Shown piece after piece: positions 15,994-23,058 of a DNA stretch of 32,093 nt. The notes beneath the pieces were generated by a model. That model was not told where the DNA came from and searched no databases. It saw only the letters and a list, made by a program, of their open reading frames with translations. The stretch is from Flavobacteriaceae bacterium (GTDB taxonomy: Bacteria > Bacteroidota > Bacteroidia > Flavobacteriales > Flavobacteriaceae). The first letter of the stretch is position 1, and the number at the start of each line of letters is the position of its first letter. The DNA lies in contig JANQHL010000164.1 in the NCBI GenBank assembly GCA_028277085.1, positions 1-32,093 of the forward strand. The letters are read 5' to 3'. The translations under genes and the position numbers were made by a program.

Positions 15994-17655
15994 ATGAATC
16001 CCACTGCACACCTGCCCCGTATTTTATGTACTCTTCTTCTACTCATTGTGGTTTCCTGCTCTACCGCTATAGAAGAAGTCTCACTCGAGGAAAACCTGGA
16101 ACAACAGGAATTGAAAGAGAAACAACTTCGGGCAGAACGCATACCTTCAGAACAGATTACACAAAGCGCAACCCTTACCCAACTATTAGAAAAAAGTAAG
16201 GTTTTTGAGGCGAGTACAAGCTCCAAAACCGTTTACAACCCGCAATGGGGTTTTAGCGTGAATACGGAAGAAGCAATGTTTACCACCTTTGGAGATTATC
16301 ACTCCTATACTTTTGAAATTTTCAGGGACAATCCCAACGGCCTTTTAGAAAACCTCGTCATCAGTCTGCAACGGGATGGTGCCTATAAAAGCTGGCTTAT
16401 TGCCTATGATTTTGATGATGAAGACTACGCCAAAATTGCCCGTAAAGAATATATAGCTGGATTAGGACAAAGAGCCTCCATAACGGAAATTGATATCGAG
16501 GCCGGTATTATCCTTTCGGACCTGGCTGCTAACGGGAATGATCCTTGCAAGAAGAAAGAAATCAGCAGAGCCACGGGGTGGACAATAGAGATTGCAAGTG
16601 CGGACTGCGGTGAAGGGGGTTCAGGAAGCGGTGGCGGATGGGACAGCGGAGGTAGCGGCGACGGGGATTGGAACGGGGCCTCGGACGACCCCAACTACCC
16701 CGGGAATAACGAGGGCTACAACAATGATCATGGGGACACCTTCGGAAGTGGAAGCGGAAGCGGCCAGAGCGATGGTAATGGCCCTGCCTGTTTTGACTGT
16801 AATGGGGTGGATTACTCAACCCTAATTTATGGGAGCGCACATTTTAAGTTGATCAATAGATTAGGTTATGGGTATTTGTCTGAAGAATCCCAATGGTTCT
16901 TAAATGCTCAAAACAAGGACGCTACCGTATCCATTGTTAACTATTTAAATGGTAATACCTCTTCCACCGCTACACAAGTTGTTCAATGGGTTATGGAATT
17001 ACAATTTCTCCCGGATACCCCATGCGGTGTTGGACACGATTGTGTACAATCAATACAAATAATGGCAGATGGATTGCGAAAATTTCATGGTGAAGATGGC
17101 CGATTAATGGCCGATTACTTCGACGGCCTTGTAAATGATTTTAATTCTTTCACAAGGAATGACTTACAAGAGTTTTACGATTTGGCTAAATCTGTTACCG
17201 ATAGGTTTAACAATTATATGTTTTCCAGTATATCAGGGGCATTTATAGAAGGTACTGCACAGGTTTTGGCCATAGTCCTATTTGAAGTTGGGGGCTCCGC
17301 GGTAATAAAACTATTGCAAAAAATTCCATTAGGATGGGTATACCGGGGTCTTCGATTAAACAGTATCGTTAAGCAAGTAGGGGTATTAGGCAAACAAGGG
17401 TTTAACAACAGTACAAGGGAAGTGGTTACCAATTCCCCTATAACTAAAGCAAAAGAACTCTTTAATTCCTTAACCAAACATGCTATATCGAAAAGTACCA
17501 AGGCCGATGGTGCTATTGTTGCTGATATGGGAAATGGGAATTTTATTACTTTTAGACCAATTACCGCGTCCCAAAGTAATACGCCTGCTACAATTTCATT
17601 AAACTTTAAAAATATTTGGTCAAAACCAAGGGATGTTAAATTTCTTTACCCATAA
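15994..17655 (+). CDS. Lipoprotein with probable C-terminal polymorphic-toxin domain
   Basis: This 553-aa protein has a lipoprotein signal peptide ending in VVSC, with acylated C22. An acidic pair E27-E28 follows and could serve as a surface-export signal of the Bacteroidota kind. Residues ~45-205 form an N-terminal domain (e.g. YHSYTFEIFRDNPNGLLENL), a pattern I recall from variable flavobacterial lipoproteins. Residues ~206-265 are a Gly/Ser/Asp linker, followed by C266-FD-C269. A helical region comes next, with a hydrophobic segment at 422-441. The last ~68 residues (486-553) form a small separate module with ADGAIVADMGNGNFITFRP near its centre, laid out like a toxin tip. A small AT-rich gene follows after 3 nt, in the immunity position. 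Toxin activity and target are inferred; no catalytic motif was recognised. Confidence 0.7.
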   Translation: MNPTAHLPRILCTLLLLIVVSCSTAIEEVSLEENLEQQELKEKQLRAERIPSEQITQSATLTQLLEKSKVFEASTSSKTVYNPQWGFSVNTEEAMFTTFGDYHSYTFEIFRDNPNGLLENLVISLQRDGAYKSWLIAYDFDDEDYAKIARKEYIAGLGQRASITEIDIEAGIILSDLAANGNDPCKKKEISRATGWTIEIASADCGEGGSGSGGGWDSGGSGDGDWNGASDDPNYPGNNEGYNNDHGDTFGSGSGSGQSDGNGPACFDCNGVDYSTLIYGSAHFKLINRLGYGYLSEESQWFLNAQNKDATVSIVNYLNGNTSSTATQVVQWVMELQFLPDTPCGVGHDCVQSIQIMADGLRKFHGEDGRLMADYFDGLVNDFNSFTRNDLQEFYDLAKSVTDRFNNYMFSSISGAFIEGTAQVLAIVLFEVGGSAVIKLLQKIPLGWVYRGLRLNSIVKQVGVLGKQGFNNSTREVVTNSPITKAKELFNSLTKHAISKSTKADGAIVADMGNGNFITFRPITASQSNTPATISLNFKNIWSKPRDVKFLYP

Positions 17656-17658
17656 AAC

Positions 17659-18111
17659 ATGACAAAACGTGAGTTATTTGATAAAAAAGATAAAGACCTC
17701 TTTCATCCCGAAGGCATAGAGCTTATTTCAACTATTTTATTTGCTCTAGGTTATACATATGACAATATAAGTTCTAAAGAAGCTAGGGAAGAGGGCATAG
17801 CGCTACTAAAACTACTTCTTGATTTAGATTTAATTGAAGTTTTTCATTGGGGAAAGTTGAATGAAAAATTGAAAGATACTTCACTTTCAAAAAAGGAAAT
17901 ATTGAAACATATAGAAGAGTTATGGTTTAAAGGAGCAAATATTCAAGATTTCTACGGCATGATTATTTTTAAGTACAAGGATTGGTATATAAATGCCCTA
18001 AAAAGAGAGGGGCTGAGATTTAGGGGTATGAATTGGAAAACTTTTGTAAAAAACAAAATAGGCGATTTAGAACGATGGATAGAAGAAAATAGGCCGAAGA
18101 ACACCACCTAA
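17659..18111 (+). CDS. Putative immunity protein of the toxin-like lipoprotein
   Basis: This 150-aa soluble protein has no signal peptide or membrane segment and I recognise no family. It is helical in appearance, rich in Lys, Glu, Leu and aromatic residues (LFHPEGIELISTILFALGY; ELWFKGANIQDFYGMIIFK). Its ATG lies 3 nt after the stop of the 553-aa lipoprotein gene and in the same frame, so the two are cotranscribed. Base composition is visibly more AT-rich than that of the metabolic genes around it, as is common for toxin-immunity modules gained by transfer. Function as an antidote rests on position and size only. A cytoplasmic antidote would fit a toxin acting inside the target cell. Confidence 0.6.
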   Translation: MTKRELFDKKDKDLFHPEGIELISTILFALGYTYDNISSKEAREEGIALLKLLLDLDLIEVFHWGKLNEKLKDTSLSKKEILKHIEELWFKGANIQDFYGMIIFKYKDWYINALKREGLRFRGMNWKTFVKNKIGDLERWIEENRPKNTT

Positions 18112-18160
18112 CCACTATCTTTTCTTGAAAAAATAGAAGAAGATCTTTCAGATTCATGTT

Positions 18161-18180
18161 AAAATAACGGAAAATAACGC
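18161..18180 (+). repeat. Leader repeat copy 2 (upstream of second lipoprotein)
   Basis: AAAATAACGGAAAATAACGC consists of two near-identical 10-mers in tandem. It is 16/20 identical to 15971-15990. It ends 1 nt before the ATG at 18182, which is out of frame with the lipoprotein encoded just downstream. Confidence 0.5.
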
Positions 18181-18200
18181 AATGGGTATACCGCTTTTTG

Positions 18201-18653
18201 ATGATAGCTATCTTGATTTCGTCGGGTTGCAAAAATGCTGGCAAAACTAAGGCGGAGAATTCCGGGTCTAAAGAAAAATCCGAAACTACTAAAAACTGTT
18301 TCTCCAAAATAGAAAAAGAAAAAGCTCTCGAAACAATTTTAGGCACTAATGATTTTCAAATGTTTTTACATCCGGAAGTTGAAGGAAGATTACCCGTTAA
18401 AATGGTAGTCAACGAATTCGTAACTCCCGATCTTAAAATAACTTCTCATGAGCGACCAGTTGTTTTTAAGGACAGTTTGATTCTACCCTATGGAGATATT
18501 CTGAGGTTACGGATCACAGAAATGGATTGTACCAAGATGGTATTTTCATATTCTATTTTTTATCCCATGGAGGGAGCTGTTTTAACGGGGACAGCTAAGA
18601 AAGTTAAAAGTGAATGGGAAGTGCAGGATACGAATTGGGGAATAAAAGATTAA
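18201..18653 (+). CDS. Small lipoprotein of unknown function, start possibly frameshifted
   Basis: The frame encodes about 150 aa with a lipobox-like SSGC right after a very short hydrophobic stretch (MIAILISSGC). A Lys/Glu/Ser-rich tether (residues ~11-30) and a probably beta-rich domain follow. No family is recognised. The ATG at 18201 (or the TTG at 18198) gives a signal peptide too short and without a basic n-region. An upstream ATG at 18182 sits right after the leader repeat shared with the toxin-like gene but is out of frame. Removing one T from the T5 run at 18195-18199 would join it, giving MGIPLLMIAILISSGC. No acidic export signal follows the Cys, so a periplasm-facing lipoprotein is likely. 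An accessory immunity role is possible from position. Confidence 0.6.
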   Translation: MIAILISSGCKNAGKTKAENSGSKEKSETTKNCFSKIEKEKALETILGTNDFQMFLHPEVEGRLPVKMVVNEFVTPDLKITSHERPVVFKDSLILPYGDILRLRITEMDCTKMVFSYSIFYPMEGAVLTGTAKKVKSEWEVQDTNWGIKD

Positions 18654-18946
18654 AAATCAGTATAGCTAGAGCGCTTATTAAATGTGTCAAAATAAGAATG
18701 TTATCGGAATATTTGTATCCATAATTAGTTGCACGTCCTCCTTTTGCTAATCCGTCACCTCAATTTCGATACATCGCCTTCAAAAGATAAAGAAAAACGA
18801 AGTCAAATAACCTATTCCCTGGAGTACCTGGATTCCCTACCCACAGTTTTAATTGAAACTATTGTGCTACTGCGATAGCGCTACAGGATTACTAAGGAAA
18901 GAAGAATTCCCCCAGCTATCTTCTTGAACAGCACAATACTCCTGGA
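18654..18946. other. Intergenic region with a short coding-like remnant
   Basis: This 293-nt stretch separates the lipoprotein stop from the convergent GH15 stop. It contains one open stretch, 18729-18878 (plus strand, TTG start, 49 codons), whose second half (ITYSLEYLDSLPTVLIETIV) looks coding-like. It could be a remnant of a lost gene. A weak hairpin lies at 18863-18880 without a U-tract. Nothing else is seen. Confidence 0.35.
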
Positions 18947-20746
18947 TTAGCTGATAGATTCCAATATTCGCTCCTCGCTCTGCTTCCGGGAAAAGTTAAT
19001 CGCACATTCTATCAGTGCCAAATGGGAGTACGCTTGCGGAAAATTCCCTAAAAGTCTTTTGCTCTTGAAATCAATATCCTCGCTAAACAACCCCAGGTGG
19101 TTGCTATAGCCTAATAAACGTTCAAATTGTTGGAGCGCTTTTTCCTCTTCCCCAATTTTGAACAAGGCGTTGATAAACCAAAACGTACAGATGGTAAAGG
19201 AGGAAGACGGCAGGCCAAAGTCGTCTTCATTCTTATACCGGTACAGCAGTCCGTCATTGCTGAGGTCTTTCTCAATGGCCTTTACCGTGCTGATGTATTT
19301 AGGGTCTTTAGCATGGATAAATCCGTAAGACTCCATCAGCAGCACGGAGGCATCCAGATGATAAGAACCGTAGGACTGCGCAAACGCCTTAATATCTTCG
19401 TTCCAGGCATTTTCGATAATATCGGAACGTATTTCCTGTTCAATAGCAGACCACTTTTCTATTTTGCGATGTTTTCCAAATATCTTCGCCACCTTGATTG
19501 CTCTATCCAACGCCACCCAACACAGCACCTTGGAGAAGGTAAAATGACGGTCTTCTCCCCGAAATTCCCAAATCCCCTTGTCCGGCTCTCTCCAGTGTTT
19601 TTCTACGATCCAAACAATGCCCTTGGTAATGCTCCAAAGTTCTTCCCCATTTTCAATGTCGTTGCTGAACTTGATTAGCTGTTCATAAATGACATCCATG
19701 AGAATCCCGTAAATGTCATTTTGCCGTTGTTTATAGGCCGCATTGCCAACACGAACAGGTTTTGACCCTTTATACCCTTCCAAATGATCCAGGGTTTTTT
19801 CGGTTAAGGTCTTCTCCCCGTTAATACCGTACATGATCTGTAGTTTTTCATCTTTGTCCGGCATCAGATCGATAATAAACTGCAAAAACCGCTTGGCAGA
19901 ATTTTTATGTCCTAATTCGGAGACCACCTTGATTACCATGGAAGCATCCCGAATCCAGCAAAAGCGATAATCCCAATTCCGTACCTCCCCTATCGTTTCC
20001 GGCAGGGAGGTGGTAGCCGCAGCCAGGACAGCCCCGGACTTATCGTAAGTAAGCATTTTTAAAGTGATCGCGCTTCTAATAATCTCCCTGTTAAATTTTT
20101 TATAGGTGGGTGTACGGTCCACCCAATCTAACCAATAGATCTTGGTACGCTCCAATTCCAAAGCGATCTTTTCGGTCGTAGGTCGTAAGATCTTTTCATT
20201 GTAGCATACTAAAAAATACCCGTCCTCCTTAAGTGTAATTTCCTCCCCACTTAGGACGTGGTTTTTGTTGAAGGAAGTGTAAAGAAACAAGGTATCAAAC
20301 TGTATCCTACTAGTAATACTTACGATAAAATTGGCTTTTACATGATGCGTGGTCTCTCCCCTGGCATATTCCAGCCTTGGATCATACAAAATGGTAAACT
20401 TGGGCGATCCGGAAATGTACTTTACGTACCTAATGATCTCAGGGGGAGCATTGTACCGCTTATTGGGCTTGTAATATCGCGGCATAAAGTCATGTAGTTC
20501 GAAAATGTTTTCCCCATCTGAGAAACGCGTTATTAATAAAGCAGTGTTCGGATGGTATTTCTGGGTGATCTCGTAATTGTATTTCGTAATAATCTCAAAA
20601 CTTCCCCCCTGTTTAGCGTCCAAAAGCTTTGCAAATACCGAGGAAGCGTCAAATTGGGGTAAGCAACACCAATCCAATGATCCGGTTGCTGAAATAAGCG
20701 CCGCACTTCTGCAGTTGCCAATAATTCCGTAATTTAGGTTATCCAT
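18947..20746 (-). CDS. Glycoside hydrolase family 15 protein (trehalase/glucoamylase-like)
   Basis: This 599-aa protein has the two-part GH15 plan: an N-terminal beta-sandwich beginning YGIIGNCRSAALISATGSLDW and a C-terminal (alpha/alpha)6 barrel. NWDYRFCWIRDAS (residues ~258-269) lines the active site. The proposed general acid is E394 in GIWEFRGED. The proposed base is E556 in LFSEDID, followed by the conserved GNFPQAYSHLALIE. Bacterial members with this N-terminus are often trehalases. The divergent neighbour makes trehalose through trehalose-6-phosphate, which favours trehalose as substrate; glucoamylase activity is the alternative. No signal peptide is present, so it is probably cytoplasmic. 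It is divergent from otsAB across 97 nt. Confidence 0.9.
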   Translation of the reverse strand: MDNLNYGIIGNCRSAALISATGSLDWCCLPQFDASSVFAKLLDAKQGGSFEIITKYNYEITQKYHPNTALLITRFSDGENIFELHDFMPRYYKPNKRYNAPPEIIRYVKYISGSPKFTILYDPRLEYARGETTHHVKANFIVSITSRIQFDTLFLYTSFNKNHVLSGEEITLKEDGYFLVCYNEKILRPTTEKIALELERTKIYWLDWVDRTPTYKKFNREIIRSAITLKMLTYDKSGAVLAAATTSLPETIGEVRNWDYRFCWIRDASMVIKVVSELGHKNSAKRFLQFIIDLMPDKDEKLQIMYGINGEKTLTEKTLDHLEGYKGSKPVRVGNAAYKQRQNDIYGILMDVIYEQLIKFSNDIENGEELWSITKGIVWIVEKHWREPDKGIWEFRGEDRHFTFSKVLCWVALDRAIKVAKIFGKHRKIEKWSAIEQEIRSDIIENAWNEDIKAFAQSYGSYHLDASVLLMESYGFIHAKDPKYISTVKAIEKDLSNDGLLYRYKNEDDFGLPSSSFTICTFWFINALFKIGEEEKALQQFERLLGYSNHLGLFSEDIDFKSKRLLGNFPQAYSHLALIECAINFSRKQSEERILESIS

Positions 20747-20767
20747 GTAAAGGTTCTTATCTTTTGG

Positions 20768-20775
20768 TAGTTTTG
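20768..20775 (+). promoter_or_regulatory. Candidate -7 promoter element for otsAB
   Basis: TAGTTTTG matches TAnnTTTG in the 97-nt divergent spacer and lies 68 nt upstream of the otsAB start. No clear TTG -33 element lies 17-23 nt upstream, so the call is tentative. Confidence 0.4.
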
Positions 20776-20843
20776 TAAGTATTTTCTTTCTTGATAATCG
20801 AAAAAATCTGCCAGTTTATTACATTTCCGTTAAAAACTAACCG

Positions 20844-23057
20844 ATGAGTAAAACTATAATTATTTCTAATAGGCTACCAGTACAATTGCAAATAAGTGAT
20901 GGTGGGCTTACAGCAAAACCCAGTGTTGGAGGATTAGCCACTGGAATGAAGTCTGTGCATCACGGCGGAGAAAGCCTTTGGATTGGATGGTCCGGATTGA
21001 CCAAGGAAGATACCCCTCCTGAACTGGAAGAAGATATTGACAAGGCGTTGCGTGTTCACGGATGCTTGCGGGTGCCTTTGACAACCGCTGAGATGGAAGG
21101 CTTTTATTTTGGTTTTAGTAATCGCACAATATGGCCCTTATTTCATTATTTCCTGGAGTATACCGAATTTGAGTTAGATTTTTGGGAGACGTATAAAACT
21201 GTAAATCATAAGTTTGCACAGGCTATTTTAGAACAATCCGAGGATGAGGATATCATTTGGGTTCATGATTACCAACTCATGCTGGTTCCTCAAATGGTGA
21301 AAGAAAAGCGTCCCAATGCCACTATTGGTTTCTTTTTGCACATTCCCTTTCCTTCGTATGAAATCTTCAGGACCTTGCCCTGGCGGGAAGAGGTCTTGGA
21401 AGGGCTTTTAGGGGCAGACCTCATCGGCTTTCATACCTATGATTATGAGCGTCATTTTTTAAGTTCCGTTAGGCGATTGTTAGGGCTAGATGTTAGTTTC
21501 AATGATGTCTACCTGGAAAATCGTGTAATCAAGGTGGATTCCTTCCCCATGGGAATTGATTATGAAAAATTTCACAGCGCCGCAAAAGTCAGCAATGCAC
21601 TTAAAGGAAAGGAACGTACGGATCTGCAGCAAAAGCTTGATGATCACAAAGCATCAGCGCCGGGAACTAAATTGATTGTTTCTATTGACCGCCTGGATTA
21701 TAGTAAAGGTATTGCCAAACGCATTAATGCTTTCGAGTATTTTTTGAACAAGTACCCGGAATACAAGGAGCGGGTACGATTAATTATTTTAGCTGTCCCT
21801 TCGCGCTCCAACGTTCCCCAGTACAAATTGCTGAAGCGCGAGATCGACGAACTTGTTGGAAGGATAAACGGAGAACTCTCCACAGTGAACTGGACACCGA
21901 TCTGGTATTTCTACCGATCGTTGCCGTTTGAGAACCTTATAGATCTCTATACTTCCTGTGACATTGCCTGGTTAACACCATTACGAGACGGTATGAACCT
22001 GGTAGCTAAAGAATATATTGCCACCCGAACGGATAAAACCGGAGTGCTCATCTTAAGCGAAATGGCAGGTTCTGCCAACGAAATGAACGAAGCCCTGCTC
22101 ATCAATCCTAACAACTTTGAACAACAGGCGGACACCTTAAAAATGGCCATCGAAATGCCCGCAGAACAACAAATGGCGCGAAACATCTTTTTGCAAAACA
22201 GGTTACGCCGCTATAATGTAGAAGTCTGGGCCAATGAATTTATGAACTCACTGAAAGCTAAAAAACAAGGAGCAGATCCTTTTGTCTCTCAAAAACTAAA
22301 TCCAGGGATCCTGAATGGAATGCTGGAAGACTATAAAGTTGCCAAAAACCGTTTGTTATTCCTGGATTATGACGGGACCCTGGTGGGGTTCCATAAAGAC
22401 CCGCAAAAAGCCGCTCCGGACAAGGAGTTATATGATTTGTTAGATAGGCTCCATCACCAGGAAGGAACAACACTATTTCTAATTAGCGGACGGGACAAGG
22501 AGACCTTTTCCAAATGGTTCCTGGACAAAAAATACAATATGATCGTTGAGCACGGGGTATGGATTTCCAGAAATGGGCAAGCGTTCCAACTTTTGGAAAA
22601 GGTGAAAAAAGCCTGGATGGATAAGATCATACCGGTCCTGGAATCCTTTGTAGACAGGACTCCCGGGTCCTTTATAGAGGAAAAAAATTATTCCCTGGCA
22701 TGGCATTATCGGAATACCGACCCAGATTTTGGCGAAAAGCGTGCCACAGAGTTAAATACGGTACTTACCAGCCTAATTGGAAACGACGACATTAGCGTAC
22801 TCAATGGCAGTAAGGTCATGGAAGTAAAAAGCAGTAATGTCAACAAAGGAAGGGCAGCAGCTCGAATGCTCAGTGAAAAAGAGTATGACTTTGTCTTCTC
22901 CATTGGAGATGATTGGACGGACGAATTTATGTTCCAGGAGCTCCCTAATTCCGCCTTTACGGTTAAAGTGGGATTAAAAAAGACCAAGGCAAAATACCAT
23001 GTCGAAGGCGTAAAACGTGTTCGCGAACTCCTTGCAAATTTTGTCAATCCCTCCTAG
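20844..23057 (+). CDS. otsAB: Bifunctional trehalose-6-phosphate synthase / phosphatase
   Basis: This 737-aa fusion makes trehalose in two steps. The N-terminal GT20 synthase (residues ~1-470) joins UDP-glucose and glucose-6-phosphate. It shows IISNRLPV at the start, GGLATGM, WIGWSG, HDYQLMLVP, FFLHIPFPSYE, FHTYDYERHF and the nucleotide-sugar part REDGMNLVAKEY-like LRDGMNLVAKEY. The C-terminal HAD phosphatase (residues ~495-737) has D508-Y-D510-GTL as its catalytic aspartates, LISGRD as motif II, and GDDWTDEFMF as motif IV. Fused OtsA-OtsB proteins are common in Bacteroidota. It is divergent from the GH15 gene, giving a synthesis/breakdown pair probably used in osmotic or desiccation stress. 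Its stop is 1 nt before the next ATG. Confidence 0.96.
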   Translation: MSKTIIISNRLPVQLQISDGGLTAKPSVGGLATGMKSVHHGGESLWIGWSGLTKEDTPPELEEDIDKALRVHGCLRVPLTTAEMEGFYFGFSNRTIWPLFHYFLEYTEFELDFWETYKTVNHKFAQAILEQSEDEDIIWVHDYQLMLVPQMVKEKRPNATIGFFLHIPFPSYEIFRTLPWREEVLEGLLGADLIGFHTYDYERHFLSSVRRLLGLDVSFNDVYLENRVIKVDSFPMGIDYEKFHSAAKVSNALKGKERTDLQQKLDDHKASAPGTKLIVSIDRLDYSKGIAKRINAFEYFLNKYPEYKERVRLIILAVPSRSNVPQYKLLKREIDELVGRINGELSTVNWTPIWYFYRSLPFENLIDLYTSCDIAWLTPLRDGMNLVAKEYIATRTDKTGVLILSEMAGSANEMNEALLINPNNFEQQADTLKMAIEMPAEQQMARNIFLQNRLRRYNVEVWANEFMNSLKAKKQGADPFVSQKLNPGILNGMLEDYKVAKNRLLFLDYDGTLVGFHKDPQKAAPDKELYDLLDRLHHQEGTTLFLISGRDKETFSKWFLDKKYNMIVEHGVWISRNGQAFQLLEKVKKAWMDKIIPVLESFVDRTPGSFIEEKNYSLAWHYRNTDPDFGEKRATELNTVLTSLIGNDDISVLNGSKVMEVKSSNVNKGRAAARMLSEKEYDFVFSIGDDWTDEFMFQELPNSAFTVKVGLKKTKAKYHVEGVKRVRELLANFVNPS

Positions 23058-23058
23058 C

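Noticed and set aside
16562-16840. Overlapping frames on both strands across the Gly/Ser linker of the toxin-like gene
   Set aside because: GC-rich repetitive linker codons open all frames; Arg/Pro/Thr-rich translations are not protein-like.
19127-19678. 183-codon open frame antisense to the GH15 gene
   Set aside because: It is fully inside the GH15 coding region, opposite conserved GH15 sequence; no independent signals.
23017-23058. Upstream start of the propeller/SnoaL protein inside otsAB
   Set aside because: It would place 14 residues before a perfect signal peptide; the ATG at 23059 fits secretion and the 1-nt spacing.
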